In this document: positions 23,620-32,587 of the stretch, piece after piece
How positions within the stretch are numbered: the first letter of the stretch is position 1
Layout: each line of letters opens with the position of its first letter
NCBI RefSeq assembly: GCF_022899355.1
Contig: NZ_JALJCK010000028.1
Coordinates: 1-34,994 of the forward strand
DNA: 34,994 bases
Reading direction: 5' to 3'
From: Shinella yambaruensis
GTDB lineage: Bacteria; Pseudomonadota; Alphaproteobacteria; Rhizobiales; Rhizobiaceae
The notes under the pieces: model-generated
The model's input: only the letters and a program-made list of their open reading frames with translations
Told to the model about the DNA's origin: nothing
The model's database searches: none
Position numbers and translations under genes: made by a program

Positions 23620-24646
23620 TCGCAAGGTTCAAAAGCACGACCATTCCGTAGCTCACGACGACCAGCACGCCGAGCGACAGGACGACCGCGGCCGTCACCC
23701 GCGGGCCTGCCCGCATCACGCGCCTGAGGTCGATGCCGAGGCCGAGGGCGGCCATGGAGAGGATCGTCAGCACGGTCGCGGCACGCGCCATGCCTTCGGC
23801 AAGCCCCGCATCGATCAGCCCGAAGCTGCGCGCGGCGAGCATGGCGAGGAAGCCGAGGATGAACCAAGGCACCAGCCGGTGCAGCGCCGGGCGACGACCG
23901 CTCTCCTTTCCCGCGGCAAGCGACAGGAGGAAGATCACCGGCCCCAGCATCAGCACGCGCACGAGCTTGACGAAGGTGCCGATCTGGATGCTGAGCGCGG
24001 AGACCGGGGCGGTGGCCGCCAGCACCTGCGGCACCGCATAGACCGTCATGCCCGCCATCACGCCGTAGCCCGTCGCCGACAGGCCGAGCAGCGGCACCAG
24101 CACCGGCAGCAGCAGCACCGTGACCATGCCGAGAACGGCGGTGAAGGCGATGGAGGAGGCGACGTCCTCCGCATCGGCGCGAATGACCGGCGCCGTCGCG
24201 GCGATCGCGGAATTGCCGCAGATCGAATTGCCGCAGGCGACCAGCAGCGCGACGGTGCGGGAGAGGCCGAGGCCGCGCCCGATGGCATAGCTTGCCAGGA
24301 GCACCACGCCCACCACCGCCGCGATCGCCCCGATCAGCGGCCAGCCCATGCCGGCGATCGCCGTGGCGCTGACGCCGGCGCCGAGAAGCACGATCGCGAT
24401 CTCGAGGAAATATTTCGCGGAGAAGGCGATGCCGGGATCGAACACAGCCGGCCGCCTCAGCAGCAGCCGACAGGCGGCGCCGAGGAGGATCGCCAGCACG
24501 AGCGCCTCGATCCACGCCCCGCCGGCAAGCCGTATTTCCAGCCGTTCGGCGAGCACCGCAAGGCTCGACACGAAGCCGGACAGGAGCACGCCGGGCAGAA
24601 GTACGCGAATTCCAAGGATTGCTGGTTTGTTAGGTGAATTTTCCAT
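23612..24646 (-). CDS. YeiH family inner membrane transporter (putative sulfate exporter family)
   Basis: Encodes about 344 residues from ATG 24646, close to the 349 of Escherichia coli YeiH. It has about ten hydrophobic segments and the motifs of PF03601: KYFLEIAIVLLGAGVS, LVACGNSICGNSAIAATAPV and MAGMTVYAVPQVLAA. Database annotation calls the family 'putative sulfate exporter', but the substrate is not established. An upstream ATG at 24682 adds 12 residues. I prefer 24646 because the extra part lacks family character and overlaps an inverted repeat that looks regulatory. The gene is divergent from a LysR regulator, the same pairing as yeiH-yeiE in enterobacteria, where YeiE is reported to respond to sulfite. 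Regulation by that neighbour is therefore likely. Confidence 0.88.
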   Translation of the reverse strand: MENSPNKPAILGIRVLLPGVLLSGFVSSLAVLAERLEIRLAGGAWIEALVLAILLGAACRLLLRRPAVFDPGIAFSAKYFLEIAIVLLGAGVSATAIAGMGWPLIGAIAAVVGVVLLASYAIGRGLGLSRTVALLVACGNSICGNSAIAATAPVIRADAEDVASSIAFTAVLGMVTVLLLPVLVPLLGLSATGYGVMAGMTVYAVPQVLAATAPVSALSIQIGTFVKLVRVLMLGPVIFLLSLAAGKESGRRPALHRLVPWFILGFLAMLAARSFGLIDAGLAEGMARAATVLTILSMAALGLGIDLRRVMRAGPRVTAAVVLSLGVLVVVSYGMVVLLNLATA

Positions 24647-24672
24647 GCGCAAACGATGCACTTGAAAACCTA

Positions 24673-24718
24673 TTCGATCCATCGGTAAATATCGGACATT
24701 TCATTCGACTGGATCGAA
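24673..24718. promoter_or_regulatory. Inverted repeat in the yeiH-lysR divergent region
   Basis: TTCGATCCA (24673-24681) and TGGATCGAA (24710-24718) are perfect complements separated by 28 bases. They lie between the yeiH start chosen here and the LysR start at 24722. LysR regulators bind such spaced dyads in divergent promoters, so this is a candidate operator. Confidence 0.45.
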
Positions 24719-24721
24719 CAG

Positions 24722-25585
24722 ATGATGACGCTGGAACAGCTCCGGATCTTCGTCGCCGTGGCGGAACGGGAGCACCTGACCAAGGCCGCCGATGCGCTGA
24801 ACCTCACCCCCTCGGCCGTCAGCTCGGCGATCCGCGTGCTGGAGGAGCGCTACGGCATCGCGCTGTTCCACCGCACGGGGCGGCGGATCGAGCTGACCGA
24901 GACGGGCGAGGCCTTCCTGCCGGAGGCGCGGGCCACGCTGGCACGGGCGGGCAGCGCGGACCTCTTCCTCACCGAGATCGGCGGCCTGAAACGCGGCACG
25001 CTGACGCTCGCCGCCAGCCAGACCGTCGCCGGCTACTGGCTGCCGCCGCGTCTCATGCATTTCCGCGACGCCTATCCGGCGATCGATATCCGCCTGACCG
25101 GCGGCAATACCGACGAGGCCGCCGAGGCGGTTATCGACGGGCGGGCGGAGCTCGGTTTCGTCGAAGGCGAGATCGACCATCCCGCCCTCGCCCAGCGCAT
25201 CATTGCGCGCGACCGGGTGGTTATCGTCGCGCCATCGGACCATCCGCTCGCCGGCAAGCCCGGCATCGATGCGGAGGATCTGGCCGCCGTCCGCTGGGTG
25301 CTGCGCGAGCCGGGCTCGGGCACGCGACGCGCCCTGACGGCGGCGCTGCCCGAGGAGGCGCTGGACATCGCGCTTTCCCTGCCTTCCAACGAAGCCGTGC
25401 GCAGCGCCGTGCTCGCCGGCCAGGCGCTGACGGCGGTCTCCGAATTCGTCGTGGAGGACGACCTTGCCGCCGGCCGCATGGCCCGCATCGCCTTCGACCT
25501 GCCGGAACGCGCCTTCCGTCTGCTGCGCCACAGGGAACGCTACCGCTCGAGGGCCTCGCTCGCCTTCGAAACCCTATTGGCCTAA
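24722..25585 (+). CDS. LysR family transcriptional regulator (YeiE-like)
   Basis: Encodes 287 residues. The N-terminal winged helix-turn-helix reads [20 protein letters not shown], then [20 protein letters not shown] and [19 protein letters not shown], textbook LysR. The effector domain begins [20 protein letters not shown] and has the CysB-like periplasmic-binding fold pattern ([41 protein letters not shown]). Together with the divergent YeiH gene this suggests a YeiE-type regulator controlling the transporter; the ligand (sulfite or another sulfur compound) is inference. Two ATG codons are adjacent (24722, 24725). Its TAA stop overlaps the cobM TAG on the other strand, so the two transcripts run into each other. 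Confidence 0.93.
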   Translation: MMTLEQLRIFVAVAEREHLTKAADALNLTPSAVSSAIRVLEERYGIALFHRTGRRIELTETGEAFLPEARATLARAGSADLFLTEIGGLKRGTLTLAASQTVAGYWLPPRLMHFRDAYPAIDIRLTGGNTDEAAEAVIDGRAELGFVEGEIDHPALAQRIIARDRVVIVAPSDHPLAGKPGIDAEDLAAVRWVLREPGSGTRRALTAALPEEALDIALSLPSNEAVRSAVLAGQALTAVSEFVVEDDLAAGRMARIAFDLPERAFRLLRHRERYRSRASLAFETLLA

Positions 25586-26346
25586 AGCCCGTCGCGTCCC
25601 CGGAACCGGCGCTGGTAGGCGGGGTCATAGAGCGAGCTTTCGCGAAAATCCTCCGCGCCGAGCGAGCGGCCGACGAAGATCAGCGCCGTGCGCTCGATCG
25701 GCTCCTCGGCGACCCTCGCCACGATATCGGCCAGCGTGCCGCGCACCACGCGCTCATCGGGCCAGGAGGCCTTGACCACGATCGCCACCGGGCAATCCGC
25801 GCCATAGAGCGGCGTCAGGTCCAGGACGACCTTGTCCAGCGCGTGGATGGCAAGATGGATCGCCAGCGTCGCCCCCGTCGCGCCGAAATTCTCAAGCGTC
25901 TCGCGGTTCGGCATCGGCGAGGCGCGGCCGGAGACCCGGGTGAGCACGAGGCTCTGCGCGACCGCGGGAATGGTGAGCTCGCGGCCGAGCGCGGCGGCGG
26001 CGGCGGCAAAGGAGGGCACGCCCGGCGTCAGCGTATAGGCGAGCCCGTGCTTTTCCAGCCGGCGGATCTGCTCGGCGACGGCGCTCCAGACCGAGAGATC
26101 GCCGGAATGCAGCCGCGCCACATCCTCGCCCGCCGCGGCGGCGCGCAGATATTCGGCCTCGATCTCGTCGAGCGACATCGGCGCCGTATCGACGATGCGC
26201 GCGCCCGGCGGGCAATATCGCAGGAGCTCCGGCGACACGATGGAGCCGGCATAGAGGCAGACCGGGCAGGCGCCGATGAGATCGCGGCCGCGCACGGTGA
26301 TGAGATCGGCAGCGCCGGGGCCGGCGCCGATGAAGTGAACGGTCAT
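25582..26346 (-). CDS. cobM: Precorrin-4 C11-methyltransferase
   Basis: Encodes 254 residues, the family length. It adds a methyl group from S-adenosylmethionine to C-11 of precorrin-4, giving precorrin-5, in aerobic B12 synthesis. The SAM-binding glycine loop is [17 protein letters not shown] at residues 4-20. The [27 protein letters not shown] and [19 protein letters not shown] blocks are characteristic of CobM/CbiF. The start ATG overlaps the cobL TGA in an ATGA, so translation is coupled to cobL. It is the last gene of the cob series; its TAG overlaps the stop of the convergent LysR gene. No clear hairpin terminator follows. Confidence 0.96.
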   Translation of the reverse strand: MTVHFIGAGPGAADLITVRGRDLIGACPVCLYAGSIVSPELLRYCPPGARIVDTAPMSLDEIEAEYLRAAAAGEDVARLHSGDLSVWSAVAEQIRRLEKHGLAYTLTPGVPSFAAAAAALGRELTIPAVAQSLVLTRVSGRASPMPNRETLENFGATGATLAIHLAIHALDKVVLDLTPLYGADCPVAIVVKASWPDERVVRGTLADIVARVAEEPIERTALIFVGRSLGAEDFRESSLYDPAYQRRFRGRDGL

Positions 26347-27605
26347 TCCTCGTCCTCGATAGGTTGCGCCGGCTTCGCCCACGTCCACTGCGTGACCGGC
26401 ATGGCCGGCCGCCAGCCCGTCATCTGCCCGACGGGCGATGCGCGCGCGATGTCGATCCGGATCAGCGAACCGCCGAGCCGGGCATGCTGGGCGAGGAGCA
26501 CGGCTTCCATTTCCGTCGTCACCGCATTGGCGACAAGCCGGCCGCCCGGCTTCAGGCCGTCGATCGCCGCCGGCATGACGCCCGCCTCGCTGCCGCCGCC
26601 GCCGATGAAGATCGCGTCCGGCGCGGCAAGTCCCGCAAGCGCCTCCGGCGCCGCCCCCTCGACCACGGCAAGGCCCGGCACGCCGAAGCGCCCGGCATTG
26701 CGGCGGATGCGGGCGGCCCGCTCCGCATGGCCCTCGATGGCGATGGCCCGGAGCGATGGATCGGCCAGCATCCATTCGATGCCGATCGAGCCCGAGCCGG
26801 CGCCGATATCCCAGAGAAGCTCGCCGCGGCGCGGCGCAAGGGCCGAGAGCGTCAACGCACGCACCTCGCGCTTGGTGATCTGGCCGTCATGCTCGAACAG
26901 TCCGTCGTCAAGGCCCGGCGTACAGGCGAGCACCTGCGCGCCATCTCCGGCGACAACCTCCACCGCGCAGACATTCAGCATGTCGGCCCCATCGAGGGCG
27001 AACTGCTCGGCCTGATGGTGGCTCACCCGCTCCCGCGCGCCGCCGAGCGCTTCCAGCACGGTCAGCGCCGAGCCGCCGAAACCGCTTTCCGCCAGCAGCG
27101 CGGCAAGCGCCGCCGGCCCGTCGCTGTCCGAGGTCAGCGCCAGGATGCGGCAGCCGGGATGCAGGTGCGGGCGGATGAGATCGACGGGACGGCCGTGCAG
27201 CGAGACGCAGACCGTGTCCTGCAGGGCCCAGCCCATGCGCGATGCGGCAAGGCTGAAGGCGGAGGGCGCCGGGAAGACGCGCATCTCCGCCCGCGCGATG
27301 CGCCGGGAAAGCGTGACGCCGACGCCGTAGAAGAAGGGATCGCCCGAGGCGAGCACGACGACAGGCCGGCCCCGCGCGGCCAGAACCGCCTCCACCGAGC
27401 GTTCGAAGGGGCTGAGCCAGCCGTGGCGCACGCCGCAGATCGCCGCATCGGCTAGCTCCAGATGCCGCGCGCCGCCGAAGACGATTTCGGCGCAGCCGAT
27501 TGCGGCCTTGGCCTCGTCGCCGAGACCGGCTAGACCGTCTTCGCCGATCCCGACGATGGAAAGCCAGGGAGCGGCTGTCGAAAGGGGCTGATCAGGCGTG
27601 GACAA
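26343..27605 (-). CDS. cobL: Precorrin-6Y C5,15-methyltransferase (decarboxylating)
   Basis: Encodes about 420 residues, matching the two-domain CobL that methylates C-5 and C-15 and removes the acetate carboxyl at C-12. The N-terminal half resembles CbiE ([43 protein letters not shown]). The C-terminal half is the CbiT-like methyltransferase ([44 protein letters not shown]). The start I choose is TTG at 27605, because GAGGA lies 8 bases upstream. ATGs at 27614 and 27620 have no properly spaced site. Any of these overlaps the start of cobK on the opposite strand. cobM follows with an ATGA overlap. A promoter, if separate from cobF-J, must lie inside cobK. Confidence 0.95.
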   Translation of the reverse strand: MSTPDQPLSTAAPWLSIVGIGEDGLAGLGDEAKAAIGCAEIVFGGARHLELADAAICGVRHGWLSPFERSVEAVLAARGRPVVVLASGDPFFYGVGVTLSRRIARAEMRVFPAPSAFSLAASRMGWALQDTVCVSLHGRPVDLIRPHLHPGCRILALTSDSDGPAALAALLAESGFGGSALTVLEALGGARERVSHHQAEQFALDGADMLNVCAVEVVAGDGAQVLACTPGLDDGLFEHDGQITKREVRALTLSALAPRRGELLWDIGAGSGSIGIEWMLADPSLRAIAIEGHAERAARIRRNAGRFGVPGLAVVEGAAPEALAGLAAPDAIFIGGGGSEAGVMPAAIDGLKPGGRLVANAVTTEMEAVLLAQHARLGGSLIRIDIARASPVGQMTGWRPAMPVTQWTWAKPAQPIEDEE

Positions 27606-28368
27606 GCGACGCATCCTCATCTTGGGCGGCACGGCGGAGGCGCGCGACCTTGCCGGTGTGCTCGCCGGCAGGGCCGATCTTGCCGTCACGCTGTCGCTCG
27701 CCGGCCGCACGCTCGATCCCGCGCCGCAGCCCGTGCCCGTTCGCACCGGCGGCTTCGGCGGCGTCGAGGGGCTTTCGGCCTATCTTTGCGAGAATTCCAT
27801 CGATCTCCTGATCGACGCGACGCATCCCTTCGCCCGGCAGATCTCCGCCAATGCCCGCGCCGCCAGCGCGGCGACCGGCATCCCGCTGCTGCGGCTGGAG
27901 CGGCGCGGCTGGGATGCGGTGGAGGGCGACCGCTGGACATGCGTCGCCACGATGGCCGAGGCCGTCAGCGCGCTCGGCGAAGCGCCGCGTCGCGTGTTCC
28001 TCGCCATCGGCCGCCAGGAGGCGAAGACCTTCGACGCCGCGCCGCAGCACCACTATCTCGTGCGCAGCGTCGATCCCGTCGATCCGCCGCTTGCCGCCCC
28101 CGACGTCGCCTACCTGCTCGCGCGCGGCCCGTTTGCCGTGGAAGCGGAGGTCGAACTTCTGCGCGACCATCGCATCGATGTCGTCGTCAGCAAGAATTCC
28201 GGCGGCGACGCCACCTATGGCAAGATCGTCGCCGCGCGCATTCTCGGCCTGCCCGTCGTTCTGGTCGAGCGGGCGGAAGCGCGCGATAGCCACCACGCGG
28301 GAACCGTCGAGGATACGGTGCGGCTCGCCGATCATCTCGTCGGCTCTTCGAGGAAGCGCGGCGTATAG
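27598..28368 (+). CDS. cobK: Precorrin-6A reductase
   Basis: Encodes 256 residues. CobK uses NADPH to reduce precorrin-6A to precorrin-6B, between CobF and CobL. The N-terminus [18 protein letters not shown] is the family's nucleotide-binding start. DLLIDATHPFARQISANA, RVFLAIGRQEAKTF and VVSKNSGGDATYGKIVAAR (near the C-terminus) are all diagnostic. The start is GTG 27598: a TGA in the same frame at 27589-27591 rules out a longer protein, and the next possible start would cut the glycine motif. It is the only cob gene on the plus strand. Its 5' end overlaps cobL by at least 8 bases and its 3' end overlaps cobJ by 37 bases, so it is fully embedded between minus-strand neighbours. Confidence 0.96.
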   Translation: MDKRRILILGGTAEARDLAGVLAGRADLAVTLSLAGRTLDPAPQPVPVRTGGFGGVEGLSAYLCENSIDLLIDATHPFARQISANARAASAATGIPLLRLERRGWDAVEGDRWTCVATMAEAVSALGEAPRRVFLAIGRQEAKTFDAAPQHHYLVRSVDPVDPPLAAPDVAYLLARGPFAVEAEVELLRDHRIDVVVSKNSGGDATYGKIVAARILGLPVVLVERAEARDSHHAGTVEDTVRLADHLVGSSRKRGV

Positions 28369-29096
28369 ACGAGATCCGGCAGGCCGGGGCGGGAGATGAC
28401 GCGCGTTTCCGGCGAGCCGATGACGACGCAGGTCGCCATGTCGGCGCGCTCCGCCTCGGCTTCGCCGAGCGGCATGACCAGCATGCGCTCGTCCGGCCGG
28501 CCCGCGGCGCGGCCGAAGACGACGGGTGTTGCGGCCGGCAGCGTCTCGCGCAGGATCTCGAAGGCCCGGCCGAGCTGCCAGGGGCGCGCCTTGCTGATCG
28601 GGTTGTAGAGCGCGATCACGAGGCCGGCCCCGGACACGAGGCGCAGCCGCGTCTCGATGACCTCCCAGGGTTTCAGGTTGTCGGACAGCGAGATGGCGCA
28701 GAAATCGTGACCAAGCGGCGCGCCGATGCGCGCGGCGACCGCCAGCATGGCGGTGACGCCGGGCACGATGGTGAGATCCACCCTCTTCCATTCGTCCGGC
28801 CCCGCGTCGATCGCCTCGCAGACGGCGGCCGCCATGGCGAAAACGCCGGGATCGCCACCCGAGACGACGCAGACATCGGCACCCTCGGCCGCCCGTCTCA
28901 GCGCAGCCTCGGCCCGGTTCAGCTCCTCGCGGTTGTCGGAGGCGACCTTGATCTGGTCCGGCCGGAGGTTCAGCCGGTCGATATAGGGAAAATAGCCGAA
29001 GAATTCGCGCGAGGCCTCGACCGCCTGCCGTGCTTCCGGCGTCATCTGGTCCGGATTGCCCGGCCCGGTGCCGATCACGAAAAGCCGGCCCGTCAT
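28332..29096 (-). CDS. cobJ: Precorrin-3B C17-methyltransferase
   Basis: Encodes 254 residues. It methylates C-17 of precorrin-3B and promotes ring contraction to precorrin-4. The SAM loop is FVIGTGPGNPDQMTPEAR; further family blocks are GYFPYIDRLNL, VCVVSGGDPGVFAMAAAV, TIVPGVTAMLAVAARIGAPL, DFCAISLSDNLKPW and IALYNPISKARPWQL. The ATG overlaps the cobI TGA (ATGA). The last 37 bases are shared, on the opposite strand, with the end of cobK; they encode the cobJ tail PRFLEEPTR and the cobK tail. Confidence 0.97.
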   Translation of the reverse strand: MTGRLFVIGTGPGNPDQMTPEARQAVEASREFFGYFPYIDRLNLRPDQIKVASDNREELNRAEAALRRAAEGADVCVVSGGDPGVFAMAAAVCEAIDAGPDEWKRVDLTIVPGVTAMLAVAARIGAPLGHDFCAISLSDNLKPWEVIETRLRLVSGAGLVIALYNPISKARPWQLGRAFEILRETLPAATPVVFGRAAGRPDERMLVMPLGEAEAERADMATCVVIGSPETRVISRPGLPDLVYTPRFLEEPTR

Positions 29097-29830
29097 GCGC
29101 GGCCGCTCCAGCCCGGCACGAGGACCAGCGAGAAATAGGGCGCGGTGTCGTCGAGCTTTTCGGAAAGCCGCATGGACCGGCTCGTCGGCATGGTGCCGCG
29201 CTCGACATAGATCGCCTCGCCGAGCCGGCCGGCACTCGCCAGCGCCCGGCGGATCTTCGGCAGGTTGCGGCCGACCTTCATGATGACGGCGGCCTCGGTG
29301 TCGACGAGGCGGCGCGACAGTTCCGCCTCGCCCATCGTGCCCGGCAGCACGGAGAGCACGTCGTCGCCCTGCACGATCGGCAGCCCCGACAGCGACCAGC
29401 AGCCGGACATGGCCGTGATGCCGGGAATGACCTCGGTCGGGAAACGGTCGGCGAGCCGCACATGCAGGTGCATGTAGGAGCCGTAGAACATCGGATCGCC
29501 TTCCGAGAGGATGGCGACCGTGCGGCCGGCGGCAAGGTGCTGCGCGACGGCGGCGGCCGAGGCGTCGTAGAAGGCCGTGATCTGGCGCTTGTAGTCGTCG
29601 TGGTCCTTGTCGATTTCCGTCGTCACCGGATAGTAGAGCGGCAGCTCCGCCATGCCGGGCCTCAACAGGCCCTCGACGATCGCCCGCCCATTGCCCGCAC
29701 GCCCGGCCTTGGCGAAATAGGCGAGCACATCCGCCTCGCCGATCGCCCGCACCGCCTTGAGCGTCAGGAGTTCCGGATCGCCCGGTCCCGTGCCCACGCC
29801 GTAAAGTCGTCCCGTCACCGTCGCCACCAT
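29093..29830 (-). CDS. cobI: Precorrin-2 C20-methyltransferase
   Basis: Encodes 245 residues from ATG 29830, the length I recall for the Pseudomonas denitrificans enzyme. It methylates C-20 of precorrin-2 to give precorrin-3A. Key blocks: LYGVGTGPGDPELLTLKAVR (SAM loop), VAILSEGDPMFYGSYMHLH, VIPGITAMSGCWSLSGLPI and VIMKVGRNLPKIRRAL. A GTG at 29836 would overlap the cobH TGA as GTGA and add two residues. I prefer the ATG because a GGGA site is 8 bases before it. It lies between cobH and cobJ in a tightly packed run and should be on one transcript with them. Confidence 0.97.
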   Translation of the reverse strand: MVATVTGRLYGVGTGPGDPELLTLKAVRAIGEADVLAYFAKAGRAGNGRAIVEGLLRPGMAELPLYYPVTTEIDKDHDDYKRQITAFYDASAAAVAQHLAAGRTVAILSEGDPMFYGSYMHLHVRLADRFPTEVIPGITAMSGCWSLSGLPIVQGDDVLSVLPGTMGEAELSRRLVDTEAAVIMKVGRNLPKIRRALASAGRLGEAIYVERGTMPTSRSMRLSEKLDDTAPYFSLVLVPGWSGRA

Positions 29831-29832
29831 GT

Positions 29833-30465
29833 TCACAGTCCCGGCCTCGCCAGCGAATTGAGCGCCGCTGCCGTCATGGCGCTGCCGCCCAGGCGGCCGC
29901 GCACGATGGCGAAGGGCACGCCATAGGAATTTTCGGCGAGCGCATCCTTGGATTCCGCGGCGCCGACGAAGCCGACCGGCATGCCGAGGATCGCCGCCGG
30001 TTTCGGCGCGCCATCCCGCAGGAGTTCGAGCAGGTAGAACAGCGCCGTCGGCGCATTGCCGATGGCGACGACGGAGCCGGCGAGGCGATCGAGCCAGAGG
30101 CGGATGGCCGCGGCCGAGCGCGTATTGCCGATGTCCCGGGCAATGTCGGGCGTGCGCGGATCGCGCAGCATGCAGAGCACGTCGTTGCCGGCCGGCAGGC
30201 GCGCTGCCGTCACGCCGCGCGCGACCATCTCCGCATCGCAGAAGATCGGCGCGCCGGCCTGGAGCGCACCGCGCGCCGCCGTGACGAAACCGGGCGAGAA
30301 GACGAAATGCGGCGCCGCCTCGACGAGGCCGGCGGCATGGACCATGCGCACGGCGACATCCGACTCCTCTTCGGAAAAGCGCGAGAGATCGGCTTCCGCA
30401 CGGATGATCGCGAAGGATTTCTCATAGATGGCCGTGCCATCCTTGATGTAGTCGTAATCGGTCAT
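29833..30465 (-). CDS. cobH: Precorrin-8X methylmutase
   Basis: Encodes 210 residues, the family length. It moves the C-11 methyl group to C-12, making hydrogenobyrinic acid. The catalytic histidine is H43 in VAVRMVHAAGLVEAA. Other family blocks are APIFCDAEMVARGVTAARLP, TRSAAAIRLW, AIGNAPTALFYLLEL and GMPVGFVGAAESKDAL, ending with GVPFAIVRGRLGGSAMTAAA. The ATG overlaps the cobG TGA (ATGA), so expression is coupled to cobG. Confidence 0.98.
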   Translation of the reverse strand: MTDYDYIKDGTAIYEKSFAIIRAEADLSRFSEEESDVAVRMVHAAGLVEAAPHFVFSPGFVTAARGALQAGAPIFCDAEMVARGVTAARLPAGNDVLCMLRDPRTPDIARDIGNTRSAAAIRLWLDRLAGSVVAIGNAPTALFYLLELLRDGAPKPAAILGMPVGFVGAAESKDALAENSYGVPFAIVRGRLGGSAMTAAALNSLARPGL

Positions 30466-31811
30466 TGTTGGCCTTGATAAGCGGAAGCAAGAAGGGCGGG
30501 CGCGGTGCGGTCGATGAGGTTTCCGGCCGTCTCGTCCTCCGCACGACGCGCGCGCAGGAGGGCGCCGAGACGGTGCAGGGCGGGCCGCAGCGCATCGGCG
30601 GGCAGGATTGCCGCGGCGGCATCGCCCGCGCGTCCATCAAGAACAAGGCCGACACCGGCGGCAGTGCCGCACAGCGTGACGGCGGCGGCGGCCGGATGGG
30701 CGCAGCCCTTCGGGCAACCGGAGACATGCACGTCGAAGGAGCCGTCCAGGAGATCGCCCGCCTCCGCCACGAGGGCATCGGCGGCGGCATGGGTATCGAA
30801 GCTGGCCGCGGCGCAGCCGGCGGCACCGGCACAGACGGAGACGGCCCGCCCGGGCGCATCCTGCGTGCTCCAGACGCGCTCCCGCATCGCACAGGCCTGC
30901 GCGGCGGCAAGCGCTTCCGCACGGAGCCCGCGCACCAGCAGCGTGTGGTGCGGCGCAAGGCGGAATTCCGTCGCGCCGCAGCCGGCAAGCGCGCGCACCA
31001 GCGCGGCAAGTCGGTCGGCATGGATCTGGCCATAGGCCGGGGCAAGCCCCAGCACCGTTTCGGCGCCGATCCGGTGCACGCCGAGCGGATGGACGGATGA
31101 AGCGGCGGAAAGCGGCGGTACCGGATCCGCACGGAGCACGGCCGCCAGCAGCGCCGAATCGAGATCCCGTCCCCGCGCCGCCGGCCCGATGGCGGCAAGG
31201 GCGGCGGCGACCGTCATCACGCCTTCGACGGCCCTTTCGCCGGGCAGCAGCGCGACGGCCATCGCCGTGGCGCGATCACCACCGACGGAAAGCCGCCAGG
31301 CGAGGCCTTGTGCGCCGGCGACGGCGTCGAGCCGGATATCAGCGACCATGTCGGCAAGGGAAAGCACGCCCCCGCCATCGACGACGACGGCAAGCTTGGG
31401 CGCCAGGGAAAGGGCGGCATCGGCAAGGGCCGCGCGCAGCGCATCGGCAAGCGGCGCGGCATCGGCAAGCTCGGCCGGGTCGATGCCGGCAAGCGGCGGC
31501 ACCTCGATGGCGACGCCCGTCTGCGGGGTAATGCCGGCCGCGGCAAGGCCGGCGGCAAGATGCGGAATGGAGGCTTCGGTGAGGCCGCGAAGCTGGAGAT
31601 TGCCGCGCGCGGTGATCTCGATGAGGCCGTTGCCGTGCGCCCGCGCCAGATCGGCAAGGACGAGGAGGTCTTGTGCCGTCAGGGCCGTCGCGACGGGGCG
31701 CAGGCGCACCAGAAGGCCGTCGCCGGTCCGCATCGGGGCGGCGATGGAGGGGCACGCGCCGCGCCGCAACGCACCGGCTTCGCCCGGAAGTATCGCTGAG
31801 GTCGCCGTCAT
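30462..31811 (-). CDS. cobG: Precorrin-3B synthase (monooxygenase)
   Basis: Encodes 449 residues related to sulfite/nitrite reductases. CobG uses molecular oxygen to convert precorrin-3A to precorrin-3B, the step that defines the aerobic pathway. Iron-sulfur ligands are visible as CAGAAGC (Cx5C) and, further on, SGCPKGCAHP (Cx3C), with GNGLIEITARGNLQLRGL in the N-terminal half. I start at ATG 31811 (MTATSAILPGEAGALRRGAC), which overlaps the cobF TGA and has GGAGG upstream. The frame is open for 56 more codons upstream but that is cobF shadow. Its presence implies B12 synthesis under oxygen. Confidence 0.96.
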   Translation of the reverse strand: MTATSAILPGEAGALRRGACPSIAAPMRTGDGLLVRLRPVATALTAQDLLVLADLARAHGNGLIEITARGNLQLRGLTEASIPHLAAGLAAAGITPQTGVAIEVPPLAGIDPAELADAAPLADALRAALADAALSLAPKLAVVVDGGGVLSLADMVADIRLDAVAGAQGLAWRLSVGGDRATAMAVALLPGERAVEGVMTVAAALAAIGPAARGRDLDSALLAAVLRADPVPPLSAASSVHPLGVHRIGAETVLGLAPAYGQIHADRLAALVRALAGCGATEFRLAPHHTLLVRGLRAEALAAAQACAMRERVWSTQDAPGRAVSVCAGAAGCAAASFDTHAAADALVAEAGDLLDGSFDVHVSGCPKGCAHPAAAAVTLCGTAAGVGLVLDGRAGDAAAAILPADALRPALHRLGALLRARRAEDETAGNLIDRTAPALLASAYQGQQ

Positions 31812-32587
31812 GCCGCGCCCTCCTCCGCCTCGGGTGCCGGGCGGCGGATCAGGTAGGTGTCCATGATCCAGCCGTGCGCCGCGCGCGCCTTGCGGCGGGT
31901 CTCGCTGATGGTGTCGGCGATATCGGCAAGCCGGCCGGACAACAGGATCTCGTGCGGCGTGCCGAGATAGGCGCCCCACCAGATGTCCGCCTCCGGGTCC
32001 TCCACCCTGCGGAAGGCCTCGACGCCGTCGAGCATGACGAGCGCATCGCGCGCGGTGCCCGGCCAGGCCTCGGCGAGGCGGCGGCCGGTGGTGATCTCGA
32101 CGGGCAGGCCGATGCGGTTGAGCGTGATGGCATGGCCGGCGCAGAGCGCCTGGACGCTGGTGATGCCGGGAATGACCTCGATCTCGAAGGCGACGCGGCC
32201 GGCCGTGCGCACATGATCGATGATACGCAATGTGCTGTCATAGAGCATCGGATCGCCCCAGACGAGCAGGCCGAGCGTCTCGTCCTCGCCGACGTCGTCA
32301 AGAAGGGTGCGTTCGTAGATGGCGGCAATGGCGCGGTGCCAGTCGTTGACGCCGTCCTCGTAGCTGCCGTCGGCGCGGCGCACCGGCACGGCATAATCGA
32401 GGATGCGGCAGCGCGCATTCTCGAGGAACCGGTCGCAGATCTCGCGGCGTGCATCGGCCAGAAAGGCCTTCTCGTCGCCCTTCGTCGGAATGAGCAGCAC
32501 ATCCGCCCGGTTCAGCGCACCCACCGCCTGAACGGTCATGTGCTCGGGATTGCCCGCGCCGATCCCGATGACCAGTATCTTTCTCAA
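31808..32587 (-). CDS. cobF: Precorrin-6A synthase (deacetylating), C1-methyltransferase
   Basis: Encodes 259 residues. CobF methylates C-1 of precorrin-5 with loss of acetate. The SAM loop is ILVIGIGAGNPEHMTVQAV. CobF-type blocks are ADVLLIPTKGDEKAFLADAR, YEDGVNDWHRAIA, GLLVWGDPMLYDSTLRI and DIWWGAYLGTPHEILLSGRL. The start is TTG 32587, with GGAG 8 bases upstream; I see no better start. It is the first gene of the minus-strand cob run, 127 bases after the AraC gene on the same strand. That gap is too short for a full cobalamin riboswitch and holds no B12 box. So cob expression here is not controlled by an adjacent riboswitch. Confidence 0.96.
   Translation of the reverse strand: MRKILVIGIGAGNPEHMTVQAVGALNRADVLLIPTKGDEKAFLADARREICDRFLENARCRILDYAVPVRRADGSYEDGVNDWHRAIAAIYERTLLDDVGEDETLGLLVWGDPMLYDSTLRIIDHVRTAGRVAFEIEVIPGITSVQALCAGHAITLNRIGLPVEITTGRRLAEAWPGTARDALVMLDGVEAFRRVEDPEADIWWGAYLGTPHEILLSGRLADIADTISETRRKARAAHGWIMDTYLIRRPAPEAEEGAA

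Noticed and set aside
31812..31979. A 56-residue N-terminal extension of CobG
   Set aside because: It lies entirely within cobF in another frame. The ATG at 31811 has a strong ribosome site and an ATGA junction.
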